64,000 nucleotides of DNA from JBBIPA01 sp963775935. GTDB lineage: Bacteria; Chloroflexota; Dehalococcoidia; GIF9; UBA5629. Within the stretch, counting starts at the first letter, position 1; every line of letters begins with the position of its first letter. The notes beneath the pieces are model-generated. The model did not search any database and was not told the DNA's origin. It worked only from the letters and a program-made list of their open reading frames with translations. The translations under genes and the position numbers were made by a program. The DNA lies in NCBI GenBank assembly GCA_963775935.1, contig CAVZKR010000002.1, positions 372,001 through 436,000 on the forward strand, given 5' to 3'. Below are positions 6,424-14,997 of the stretch, in pieces.

Positions 6424-8982
6424 CTAATATGCGTTTCGGCGGCGTTGTATCAGCAGCGCTGAGACCACCACCACACCGATAGCACAGATAACAAAGCCGA
6501 TTATAGCCCAGTTTTTCGTTGGCGCAGGTTTGTTACCACCATCATCAATTATGATAAAGCTTGCCTGCTGTCCGTTGACATCCACGCTATAGCTGCCAGG
6601 CTTTTCCCGGGATACCATAAACATTAATGGCACAGCGGCATGACCGCCAACTTTGCCCAATCTGGTTTCCTCAACCTGACCATTAACCTTCAAAGTTGCG
6701 CTATAACTGCCAGATTCATCACCGCTATTGGTTATGTTAGCATATACGGTTACCGGTTGATTAGCCTGTGCTTGTTGAGGCTGGACGTTGAGGTATTTCA
6801 CTGTCAATTTGGCTGGTGCTGATATTGATCGCTCTGGCAGATATGATGATGACGGTTCCTGTGATGCTGCTGTGGATGTGGACAATAGCCGTGCGGGTCC
6901 TCCTGGGTCAACGATAGTACCATTTGCCTGCCCATCAGTATCTCCAGTGCCACCATCGGTTATGGTGAGAGTTAGTATGTTATCACCATCATTATCGCCT
7001 AGCAATGATGTGCAGTTGACCCACTGACCGTTGATGCATTTCCAGTACTGCGTGCTCGCAGGCACATTTGAAGGTAGTGTAATAGTTATAGTCGCTGTTG
7101 AGCCCGGAGTGATATTCGTGATAGTAAATGAGAAGAAACCGTGTGGGAAGCTGAAACCAGCCAAAGAACCACAGGGAGTGGATGCTGATGCAGTCAAGCT
7201 GGTCAGTGCACCAGCACTTGTGGTAAATGTTGTTGTCCCTGTTCCAGTAGCGGTGCTTACTGAGTATACAAGTTCAAAAGCGCCAATATCGCAGATGTTT
7301 ACCTGTGGCCTGATCACGCTGCGCTGGTCCGTTGCTGGTGCTCCACTGTTTGTACCTTTATTGAAAGCAGGGCTGTTAGCTGGTATGGCATGTGTTGCGG
7401 TAGATCCCCCGTTATTCTGCAAAGCGCCAAGCAGAGGGTTGGTGTTACGCTGATCGGTGGGCTGGTTAAAACCGCAGCTATCCTCACTATCAATATTATT
7501 GCCCAATGAAGTGACACCGCCAACCGTAAAACTTCCATTATTATAAAGATCGTTTCCAGCGGTATTATAGGCCACTATAGTATTTTTGAATATCATTGTT
7601 TGAGATGAATAATCATAAAATCCTCCACCAACTGCACCTGAAAAAGCAGAAGTAGAGTTGTAAGCAATAGTACAATTAAGTACTGTAATAGTACCCGTCT
7701 CATTATAGATACCACCACCGGCAGAAAAATCAAATTCCCAAATACTATTTCCACTAATGGTACAGTTGGTCAGCCAAGCTTGCCCATTTGAATTGAATAT
7801 GCCACCACCGCCATACTGGGCAGAATTGCCACTAACGCAGCACCTGTCCATATAAAGAGTGCCCTCGTTGAATATGCCACCGCCACTGCTAGCCGTATTG
7901 TTCGCTATCGTACAGTCGGTTAGATGAAGGGTGCCACTATTATATATGCCACCGCCATCTACTAAGGCATCGTTGTTCGTTATCACACAGGCTGTTAGAT
8001 AGACTGTACAGTTATCGCTCACAGAAATTCCAGCACCATTACCGTAATCCAAACCATGATAATAGCCGTTTTGAATAGTGAATCCAGATATAGTAACTGT
8101 CGGATGAATCGGCTGACCACCGGTCCATACTCCAATAACTGATTCATTACATCCAACAGGGTAATGGCTAATGCTGGTGGTTTGAGCACCAGCGCCGATG
8201 AGGGTCAAATTGGATTGGATATAAATATCATCATTATACGTCCCAGAGGCAACATATATTGTTCCCCCGGGATTTACTATATCCTTGGCACCACCAACAG
8301 TTGCCTTAGGCCCAATATTACCACTGCCAATTGTTGGTGAACTGCCATCGTATGTATCATTTCCCGTAGTACCATTGACATAAACAGTATCCCGAGGTGG
8401 GGTCAGACCGTAAATCTGAAAACTGTTATCCCCACTAGGACCACTGAAGGAGCTGCCACCGTTGCTGCTATAATATTGGCCACCATCAACATACGTTCCA
8501 GGAAAAGCATATTGCCACTTTATATTATTGGTTTCATTGCCCGATGTTGCTCTGACCACGATTGCATAGGTATTACCGGAAGTAACCATGAATGGAGAAG
8601 CCATTGTTATCTCTATCCATTGCATGGAAAAAAAGTCCAGGCTGTTGCCGTCTATCGTGCCAGTTCCCAATTCAGCTCCAAGGGGCGATCCATCCCTGAT
8701 GGAAACAGTAACAGTTCCTGGAGAGCCAGTTCGACTTCCTATCTTGATTGTGACCGATGTTATAGAATGTGCCGATTGTGCCTTGAATGTCTGTGCCACC
8801 CACCGATCGCCATAGATTACTGTTCCGGTTCCACCTCCCGCATCATAATTCTCAAATAATATTGGGTCAGCATATACGGAGGCAGGAAAGAAAGCTATTG
8901 AGGGAACCATCAGAAGAGATGCCAATACAAATAGCAGTCCCACCTGAAGCAGAGCTCTTCTATACATTTCAGTTCTTTTCAA
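6424..8982 (-). CDS. Surface protein: beta-helix, choice-of-anchor Q, CARDB-like domain, C-terminal membrane anchor
   Basis: 852 residues. Signal segment at about 10-38, then a jelly-roll-like domain (about 40-195), a right-handed parallel beta-helix (about 200-500) with repeats such as GGGIYNSGTLHLTDCTI, a choice-of-anchor Q motif (NNGGSTATHAIPANSPAFNKGT...CDIGAFE), a Thr-rich strand region, a CARDB-like domain (about 700-815) and a last membrane helix (WAIIGFVICAIGVVVVSALLI) ending RRRNAY. Beta-helix parts of this kind often bind or cut polysaccharide, but no catalytic site is evident. TTG start at 8982 with GGAAG ahead; the ATG five codons in is an alternative. Its 3' ~615 nt nearly equal those of the next gene. 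Confidence 0.85.
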   Translation of the reverse strand: MKRTEMYRRALLQVGLLFVLASLLMVPSIAFFPASVYADPILFENYDAGGGTGTVIYGDRWVAQTFKAQSAHSITSVTIKIGSRTGSPGTVTVSIRDGSPLGAELGTGTIDGNSLDFFSMQWIEITMASPFMVTSGNTYAIVVRATSGNETNNIKWQYAFPGTYVDGGQYYSSNGGSSFSGPSGDNSFQIYGLTPPRDTVYVNGTTGNDTYDGSSPTIGSGNIGPKATVGGAKDIVNPGGTIYVASGTYNDDIYIQSNLTLIGAGAQTTSISHYPVGCNESVIGVWTGGQPIHPTVTISGFTIQNGYYHGLDYGNGAGISVSDNCTVYLTACVITNNDALVDGGGIYNSGTLHLTDCTIANNTASSGGGIFNEGTLYMDRCCVSGNSAQYGGGGIFNSNGQAWLTNCTISGNSIWEFDFSAGGGIYNETGTITVLNCTIAYNSTSAFSGAVGGGFYDYSSQTMIFKNTIVAYNTAGNDLYNNGSFTVGGVTSLGNNIDSEDSCGFNQPTDQRNTNPLLGALQNNGGSTATHAIPANSPAFNKGTNSGAPATDQRSVIRPQVNICDIGAFELVYSVSTATGTGTTTFTTSAGALTSLTASASTPCGSLAGFSFPHGFFSFTITNITPGSTATITITLPSNVPASTQYWKCINGQWVNCTSLLGDNDGDNILTLTITDGGTGDTDGQANGTIVDPGGPARLLSTSTAASQEPSSSYLPERSISAPAKLTVKYLNVQPQQAQANQPVTVYANITNSGDESGSYSATLKVNGQVEETRLGKVGGHAAVPLMFMVSREKPGSYSVDVNGQQASFIIIDDGGNKPAPTKNWAIIGFVICAIGVVVVSALLIQRRRNAY
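6430..7045 (-). repeat. Long near-identical direct repeat, copy 1 (surface-protein 3' module)
   Basis: Matches 9243-9858 at a constant offset of 2813 nt with only a few substitutions, most of them in the first 45 nt. Identity drops sharply after about 7045/9858, although both proteins remain homologous beyond it. Confidence 0.9.
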
Positions 8983-9086
8983 ATGGTTGCTTCCGCTAGG
9001 TTACTATTAGCTTGTAATAACAGTCTATCAATACTAAGCAAAGAAAGTCAATGGCTTCTTGAAGATTAGGGATGTGCGAATCTCTT

Positions 9087-9236
9087 TGACCTGCTCCCCC
9101 CGAAAATAAGTCCGTTAAACTGAAATATGAGCAGTCACTTTAGCCCTATGATTTTTATTATGGGTTAACAGACATGCCGATGCTTGTTCAGTGGTAATTT
9201 GAGGGTTTATTGAAGGTCGCTACTTGAAGAGGGCAA
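9087..9236. repeat. Dispersed intergenic repeat, IS-end-like, copy 2
   Basis: TGACCTGCTCCCCCCGAAAA start and CCGATGCTTGTTCAGTGGTAA, aligned with 4621-4745. Located between the two surface-protein genes and ending at the stop of the second. Confidence 0.5.
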
Positions 9237-12200
9237 CTAATAGGCGTTTCGTCGGCGTTGTATCAGCAGCACTGAGACCACTACTACGCCGATAGCACAG
9301 ATAACAAAGCCGATTATAGCCCAGTCTTTCGTTGGCGCAGGTTTGTTACCACCATCATCAATTATGATAAAGCTTGCCTGCTGTCCGTTGACATCCACGC
9401 TATAGCTGCCAGGCTTTTCCCGGGATACCATAAACATTAATGGCACAGCGGCATGACCGCCAACTTTGCCCAATCTGGTTTCCTCAACCTGACCATTAAC
9501 CTTCAAAGTTGCGCTATAACTGCCAGATTCATCACCGCTATTGGTTATGTTAGCATATACGGTTACCGGTTGATTAGCCTGTGCTTGTTGAGGCTGGACG
9601 TTGAGGTATTTCACTGTCAATTTGGCTGGTGCTGATATTGATCGCTCTGGCAGATATGATGATGACGGTTCCTGTGATGTTGCTGTGGATGTGGACAATA
9701 GCCGTGCGGGTCCTCCTGGGTCAACGATAGTACCATTTGCCTGCCCATCAGTATCTCCAGTGCCACCATCGGTTATGGTGAGAGTTAGTATGTTATCACC
9801 ATCATTATCGCCTAGCAATGATGTGCAGTTGACCCACTGACCGTTGATGCATTTCCAGTACTGGGTGCCCATAGGGACATTTGAGGGGAAAGTAATGGTA
9901 ATGGTCACAGTTGCACCTGGGGTAATATTGGTAACAGTAAAAGAAAAGAAACCATGAGGGAAGCTGAGCCCTGAAGGCGGCGCTCCACAAGGGGTCGTTG
10001 ACAATGCGCTCAAAGTACTTATACCACCAATGCTTGTACTGAAAGTAGCAGTGCCAGTGCCGGTGGCTGTAGCCACAGACGAAGACGAAAATTCGTAGGC
10101 TCCAATATCACAGGTCCCCATCTGCGGTCTGGTAATGCCACGCTGGTCTGTCGTTGGAGCGCCAGAATTCGTGCCTGTATTGTAAGCAGGGCTGCTGGCT
10201 GTTATGGCATGGGTTGACGTTGGGCCACCATTATTTTGTAAAGGACCGAGCTGCGGATTGGTGTTGCGCTTGTCGGTGGGCTGAGTGAAATAACAGCTAT
10301 TCTCGCTGTCTATATTGTAGCCCAGAGAACTGATTCCAGTTCCATTAAGATCATCGTATCCATTGTTGTGAATGCCGTCATCACCGATATTGTTGGCCAC
10401 TATACAGTTCTTGAAGTACATTCTTGCAGGTGCACCATCATTAGAGAATCCTCCACCTACACCACCTTGATTTTCAGATATGGTTACGCTATAACACCAC
10501 ATGCTTCCCCAGTTGCGAATACCTCCACCTGCACCATTGCCAGAGTTTCCACTTATAGTGCAATTGGTCAGTGTAGCTGTAGCAGCGGGCATAGTATGTA
10601 TACCATTACCCTTGCTAGCATGGTTGCCGCTTATACAAGAATTATTAATTGTAAGCGTACCCGCGTTCCAGATACCACCACCCTGACCATCACTTTCGTT
10701 TACAGCGTTTTCACTTATGGTGCAGTTGGTCAATTCTACTAAACCAGAATCGCCCCCAAACGTTCTTCTGGTAAGTATTCCTCCACCACTAAAGAGCGCG
10801 GTGTTCCCGCTTACAGTACACCGATTCATATAAAGAGCTCCACCATCATTACAAATACCGGCACCTTCGCCCCAGTTGGTTTCATGGTCGATTGATGCTA
10901 ACTTTGTATTATTTATAATGGCGCAGTCGTTAATGGTAACTATATGAGCCTGCGAAATGTAAATTCCACCTCCAAAATCGGTTACTGTAGCCGCTCCATT
11001 CTGAATGGTAAACCCGGATATGGTATTGCGCTGGAAAGGTTGACTGGAAACCTCTAGGACAACTCCACTTGCATCGCCGTCAATTATGGTGGTCAGGGCA
11101 CCGGCACCGACCAGATTCATGGTTTCGCTCAGGCGAAGACCGTGCTCATGATAGGTTCCCGCGGCGACATATACGGTACCGCTATTGGAGACAACAGTTA
11201 TGCCAGCGGCTATGGTTTTCTTGGGGCCAGTAGTCCCTGAAGTATATAAAGGCGAGCTGCCATCGTAATTATTGTTCCCTGTAGTGTCATTGACATATAC
11301 ATTGGGTAGGGGAACACTCACGGTGAAACAATTAGTCTTAGTGCCGGTTCCAGCTGGGTTAGTCACCGTGACATCTCTGGTACCCGGCGTGGCTCCTGCG
11401 CCAATACTTATGCTGCTGATGATTATTTGTGTATCACTAACGGTGAGTGCTCCCACCGTTATGTCTGCGCCGAAGCTAACTAACGTGGTTCCAGATAGAT
11501 TGTTTCCAGTAATAATAACATTGTTCAGCGTCTTCCCCTGGCTACCAGAGTTAGGGCTGACCGAGGTTATATGAGGGGAAGTGCCGAAAGCATAAAGTTT
11601 CCTGTCATCTGAGCCGATATAAACCGTGCCATCGCTGCCGATGGCCGGGGAAGAAAGCACGATACCACCTGTAGTATAAGACCATGTCAGGTCCCCACTA
11701 CTGCCATTATCTTTAAAAGCATAGACTTTCCTTCCATTACCATCTGCGATATAAATTGTGCTATCACTGCCTATAGCAGGAGAAGAGTAGCCTATATCAT
11801 TAGTAGTATTGGCTGCCCACTTTTGGCTACCATTGGTTGGATTAATAGCGTAAAGCTTGCCTCCGCCAGTGTAGTCAAAAGAACCAACATATATAGTACC
11901 GTCACTGCCTATGGCTGGCGAAGACTGGACTTCGCCAGCTGTGTTGAAACGCCATTTTTGGATGGCATTGGTGCTGTTATCGGTAACAGCGTATAAAAAT
12001 GAGTCATATGCGCCAAAATATATAGTACCGTCGCTGCCTATGGCGGGAGAGGAATTGATCCAATAACCTGTGGGAAAAGTCCACTTTAAAACACCGCTGG
12101 TAATATTATCGGTGATAGCATACAGTTTGCCTTCATCATCACTCATCGTACTCGGATTATTCTCCACATGTGTACCTATGTAGATGGTGCCGTCACTGCT

Positions 12201-12818
12201 TATAGCCGGGGAACTTTCACCAATAATATCTCCCGTTGTATAGAACCACTTCAGGGTGCCATTAGGGTTGACTGCGTAAAGAATGCCCAAATTTGAGCCG
12301 ACATATACTGTGCCATCGCTAGCTATGGTTGCGGATCCGACACTACTATCTGTGACAAAACGCCACTTCAGGGTGCCATTGGGATTAATAGCATAAAGAT
12401 CACTAGAGCCGACGTATATAGTACCATCGCTGGCGATAGCCGGGGAACATTGGATAGGGCCACCTGTGTTGAAAGACCACTTCTTGTCTCCATTGGGGTC
12501 GATGGCATAAAGCGTCCCACCATGAGCGCCGAAGTATATGGTGCCGTCGCTGCCTATAGCGGGAGAGGAACGGACACTGTCACCAGCAGTATAAGTCCAC
12601 TTGACAGTGTTTGTCTGCGCACCGAGATATGGGCTCTGACCGGTATGTCGGATGTCGTGGTGGAACATGGGCCAGGGCGTATTCGCCAGACCACTGACAC
12701 CCGCCCCTGCCAAGCCTGGCATCGCAGCCAGCCCTGCTAGAATGATTCCTAACAAGAAGCAAAATATGGGCTGGATTTTGCTTCTCCTAATCTCGTCTAG
12801 TTGTTTCACTCGCCCCAT
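9237..12818 (-). CDS. Surface protein: PQQ-type beta-propeller, IPT/TIG, beta-helix, choice-of-anchor Q, CARDB-like, membrane anchor
   Basis: 1193 residues. A signal segment (about 15-42) is followed by roughly nine propeller blades (about 50-415) of the type SSPAIGSDGTIYVGS..LYAINPNG..KW, as in PQQ/BamB-like domains. An IPT/TIG domain follows (about 420-505, ITSVSPNSGSQGKTL), then a beta-helix (about 510-870) with GGGI..CTISGN repeats, the anchor-Q motif (QNNGGPTSTHAITASSPAYNTGT), and the same Thr-rich, CARDB-like and transmembrane end as its neighbour, RRRNAY included. Probably exported and held at the cell surface. PQQ binding itself is not shown. Both surface genes may be cotranscribed on the minus strand, with this one first. 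Confidence 0.87.
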   Translation of the reverse strand: MGRVKQLDEIRRSKIQPIFCFLLGIILAGLAAMPGLAGAGVSGLANTPWPMFHHDIRHTGQSPYLGAQTNTVKWTYTAGDSVRSSPAIGSDGTIYFGAHGGTLYAIDPNGDKKWSFNTGGPIQCSPAIASDGTIYVGSSDLYAINPNGTLKWRFVTDSSVGSATIASDGTVYVGSNLGILYAVNPNGTLKWFYTTGDIIGESSPAISSDGTIYIGTHVENNPSTMSDDEGKLYAITDNITSGVLKWTFPTGYWINSSPAIGSDGTIYFGAYDSFLYAVTDNSTNAIQKWRFNTAGEVQSSPAIGSDGTIYVGSFDYTGGGKLYAINPTNGSQKWAANTTNDIGYSSPAIGSDSTIYIADGNGRKVYAFKDNGSSGDLTWSYTTGGIVLSSPAIGSDGTVYIGSDDRKLYAFGTSPHITSVSPNSGSQGKTLNNVIITGNNLSGTTLVSFGADITVGALTVSDTQIIISSISIGAGATPGTRDVTVTNPAGTGTKTNCFTVSVPLPNVYVNDTTGNNNYDGSSPLYTSGTTGPKKTIAAGITVVSNSGTVYVAAGTYHEHGLRLSETMNLVGAGALTTIIDGDASGVVLEVSSQPFQRNTISGFTIQNGAATVTDFGGGIYISQAHIVTINDCAIINNTKLASIDHETNWGEGAGICNDGGALYMNRCTVSGNTALFSGGGILTRRTFGGDSGLVELTNCTISENAVNESDGQGGGIWNAGTLTINNSCISGNHASKGNGIHTMPAATATLTNCTISGNSGNGAGGGIRNWGSMWCYSVTISENQGGVGGGFSNDGAPARMYFKNCIVANNIGDDGIHNNGYDDLNGTGISSLGYNIDSENSCYFTQPTDKRNTNPQLGPLQNNGGPTSTHAITASSPAYNTGTNSGAPTTDQRGITRPQMGTCDIGAYEFSSSSVATATGTGTATFSTSIGGISTLSALSTTPCGAPPSGLSFPHGFFSFTVTNITPGATVTITITFPSNVPMGTQYWKCINGQWVNCTSLLGDNDGDNILTLTITDGGTGDTDGQANGTIVDPGGPARLLSTSTATSQEPSSSYLPERSISAPAKLTVKYLNVQPQQAQANQPVTVYANITNSGDESGSYSATLKVNGQVEETRLGKVGGHAAVPLMFMVSREKPGSYSVDVNGQQASFIIIDDGGNKPAPTKDWAIIGFVICAIGVVVVSVLLIQRRRNAY
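9243..9858 (-). repeat. Long near-identical direct repeat, copy 2 (surface-protein 3' module)
   Basis: Partner of 6430-7045. The near-identity of a whole domain block between otherwise diverged genes indicates recent gene conversion or duplication. Confidence 0.9.
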
Positions 12819-12913
12819 TCTATTAGTTATTACGTTATGCTGTCAAGACCCTGTAAAGCGAACAGCAATAATTTACTAGCCGATGATTGTTATCATGGGC
12901 TTATAATAAGATG

Positions 12914-12966
12914 CTAATTTTGACTACGTGTCATTCGCCTTCGATTGATCATTGTGGCTTTTATTC
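12914..12966. repeat. Dispersed repeat GACTACGTGTCA..TTGTGG, copy 2
   Basis: GACTACGTGTCATTCGCCTTCGATTGATCATTGTGGCTTTTATTC. Compare GACTACGTGTCACTTG..GATTGTTGTGGTTTGTAC at 4768 and TGTGTGTCACCCGCC..TGATCGCTGCGGTTTGTAG at 13847. Confidence 0.5.
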
Positions 12967-13059
12967 GTAGGGCGGGTCATAAAGCAGATAATCCCCGCGG
13001 GATTCAATTGCACCTGGTTTCACTAGTCTATATACTAAGGTAGTAGGAGGCTGTGAGGT

Positions 13060-13806
13060 ATGGAAAGTGAAACTGTCCTGTTATATATCTATACTGTTAC
13101 CGGTTGCATTGTCTTTGCTCTGTTAATTATCCTTCTCAATAGATGGCTGGCAAAGCGGCAGATTCACAAGATAGCCAATGATTTCCGCAGGCACAATGCT
13201 GTCAGTATTGAAACTGCCAAAACTGCCGAGGAATTGGGATATAAATTCAAATCTCCAGGTGTTGCCCTCCATGTTGCTGACGTCGCGGCTACTATGCTTG
13301 GCAGCACCGGCAGTCTTACCGATAAAAGTTTAAAGGAACAAGTATTTGATAAGCTGGTCGCTGCTAAAATACTGCTGTATACCAGCAATGGCAAATTGTA
13401 TCTTTCCGAGGAAAATCTGTTAACCAGTGAAAGGCAGTATGATTTAAACCTGGATAAAACGAGAATAGCCTTCATGGGCAGCACGTATATAGAAAATGTG
13501 AAACCAAGCAACGGATTATTCCATAGTCAGAGCAATGCTTCTTCACCATCTTTCCAGCAGCATGGACCTGTGCTTAAAAAAATGATAATTTCCAGGATTC
13601 TCCCCGCAGCATTCCTGGGTATCGGCTTAATACTGTTTCTTTTCTCTGTCAGGGTAGGGTGTGAACAGGCAATTCAGAATGAATATGGAAATGGGGCGGC
13701 GGCGGGAATACCCGGCGATATTTTACAGGCACTTTTTTTGGCTGGAGTTGGCTTCATGATACTCGCCGGTATCTGGTTCCTCGTCATAAAATTGAAGCGC
13801 AGATAA
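13060..13806 (+). CDS. Membrane protein of unknown function
   Basis: 248 residues, not recognised. One N-terminal helix (VLLYIYTVTGCIVFALLIILL, about 5-27), a cytoplasmic-looking middle of about 150 residues with a winged-helix-like stretch (SLKEQVFDKLVAAKILLYTSNGKLYLSEENL), then two C-terminal helices (about 180-198 and 222-244). TAGGAGGCTGTGAGGT precedes the ATG. It is a single gene flanked by dispersed repeats on both sides. The middle part could be a regulatory or scaffold domain. Confidence 0.75.
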   Translation: MESETVLLYIYTVTGCIVFALLIILLNRWLAKRQIHKIANDFRRHNAVSIETAKTAEELGYKFKSPGVALHVADVAATMLGSTGSLTDKSLKEQVFDKLVAAKILLYTSNGKLYLSEENLLTSERQYDLNLDKTRIAFMGSTYIENVKPSNGLFHSQSNASSPSFQQHGPVLKKMIISRILPAAFLGIGLILFLFSVRVGCEQAIQNEYGNGAAAGIPGDILQALFLAGVGFMILAGIWFLVIKLKRR

Positions 13807-13846
13807 AAAATACAGTGCAATGAGAATAATCCGTACCATTTTTTCC

Positions 13847-13886
13847 TGTGTGTCACCCGCCTTCGGGTGATCGCTGCGGTTTGTAG
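13847..13886. repeat. Dispersed repeat with hairpin, copy 3
   Basis: TGTGTGTCACCCGCCTTCGG... A perfect 7-bp stem TCACCCG/CGGGTGA (13853-13859 with 13864-13870) and CCTT loop, 47 nt after the membrane-protein stop; may also terminate that gene. Confidence 0.55.
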
Positions 13887-13958
13887 AATTGGTTCGATAT
13901 CACGTAACTAGACTATCAAAAACCATGGATGTATACTGGTTAGTGAGGAAACACTCAA

Positions 13959-14165
13959 ATGAAATTTCGAATAGTATTAGAATACGACTCCGAAACCAAG
14001 AGCTACGCTGCCTATTGTCCTGAGTTGCCCGGTTGTTGCAGTGCTGGAGATACAGAAGACGAAGCCCTTAAAAATGCCAAAGAAGCTATCACACTTTATC
14101 TCGAACCCACGCAGGTTAAGCTTAAACCTGATGACAAGGTGTTCGAGGTCGAAGTACCGGTTTAA
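13959..14165 (+). CDS. hicB: HicB-family antitoxin
   Basis: 68 residues of the short HicB type (degenerate RNase H-like fold): KFRIVLEYDSETKSYAAYCPELPGC followed by GDTEDEALKNAKEAI. It should neutralise the HicA RNase encoded directly downstream; its stop overlaps the HicA start by 1 nt (TAATG). It has no ribbon-helix-helix tail, so autoregulation must use another surface. The antitoxin-first order is the less common one for hic loci. Confidence 0.9.
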   Translation: MKFRIVLEYDSETKSYAAYCPELPGCCSAGDTEDEALKNAKEAITLYLEPTQVKLKPDDKVFEVEVPV

Positions 14166-14389
14166 TGGCAGATAGACTACCTCGTTTAACAGCTACTGAA
14201 GTTACCAAAATACTTGAACGCCATAATTTTGCTTTAATCTCTCAGCATGGTAGCCATCAGAAATGGCGAAACTACCAGAATGGTAAGCAAGTCATAGTGC
14301 CCTACCACAAAGGAAAGCAATTACCACTTGGCACATTAAAGAGCATCATTGAGGGGAGTAGTATTGGAGATGATGAATTCCGCCCCTAG
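14165..14389 (+). CDS. hicA: HicA-family mRNA interferase toxin
   Basis: 74 residues with a dsRBD-like fold. The family hallmark GSHQKWRN carries the catalytic His31, followed by VIVPYHKGKQLPLGTLKSII. HicA cleaves mRNA when free of HicB. Longer than the usual ~60 residues through a short tail (EGSSIGDDEFRP). Translationally coupled to hicB. Confidence 0.9.
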   Translation: MADRLPRLTATEVTKILERHNFALISQHGSHQKWRNYQNGKQVIVPYHKGKQLPLGTLKSIIEGSSIGDDEFRP

Positions 14390-14435
14390 GGATCATTAAT
14401 AGCAATCGTTCATCCCCGAGTGACGCCAAAAAAGG

Positions 14436-14462
14436 AGGTCACCTCGGGGAGGTGACTCCCAC
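14436..14462. repeat. Hairpin repeat GAGGTCACCTC-GGG-GAGGTGAC, copy 1
   Basis: Stem GTCACCTC/GAGGTGAC (14438-14445 with 14449-14456). Further copies at 16491 and 18441. Sits between the converging hicA and GlcG-like genes and could terminate either. Confidence 0.65.
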
Positions 14463-14467
14463 TGACT

Positions 14468-14959
14468 CTAACACTCCTTCAGTGCCGTGTCGGTTTCCTC
14501 AGTGCTGAAGCCGCCGGCTAGGAGCGCGGCTCTGGCGATGGTAATATCGTGCACAGCGACGCCTCCACTGATACCAAGGCCACCATAGAGCTTACCTTTC
14601 TTGATAATGGGGAAACCTCCAGGAAGCGCTATCAGATTTTCATGGAATCGGAGTACCGGTAATCCGCCTACCTGAAAAATACTTTTCCAGGTACTGGTCG
14701 GCAGTTTGCCATAGGTAACAGTAACTGCTTTATTCATGGAAATCTGGATGCTCATTAATATGGCATTGTCCATGCGGCGGAATGCTATCAAGTTGCCGCC
14801 GCAATCGGTGATTGCCATTGATACCGGAACTTCCTGCTTTCTGGCTTCTATCTCTGCCGCATTGAACATCTTCTGAGCCATTTTGAGGGTTAAACCACCC
14901 TGGTAGCAAAGCTGCCCCTGCTTCCATGAGGGTGGGAGCTGTTCCTTAGAGCGTGCCAT
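14468..14959 (-). CDS. GlcG/HbpS-family (DUF336) protein
   Basis: 163 residues. The GlcG fold is recognised from LTLKMAQKMFNAAEIEARKQEVPVSMAITDCGGNLIAFRRMD, then SMNKAVTVTYGKLPT and GGFPIIKKGKLYGGLGISGG. Members bind haem, cobalamin or small ligands, or sit next to oxidoreductases and diol dehydratases; no single activity can be assigned. CAGGAGGTAATA precedes the ATG. The neighbouring gene on the same strand is an OFA transporter, 38 nt upstream, so the two are probably cotranscribed. Confidence 0.85.
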   Translation of the reverse strand: MARSKEQLPPSWKQGQLCYQGGLTLKMAQKMFNAAEIEARKQEVPVSMAITDCGGNLIAFRRMDNAILMSIQISMNKAVTVTYGKLPTSTWKSIFQVGGLPVLRFHENLIALPGGFPIIKKGKLYGGLGISGGVAVHDITIARAALLAGGFSTEETDTALKEC

Positions 14960-14997
14960 TATTACCTCCTGTTACTTTGTTTTCGTAGAAACGCAGT

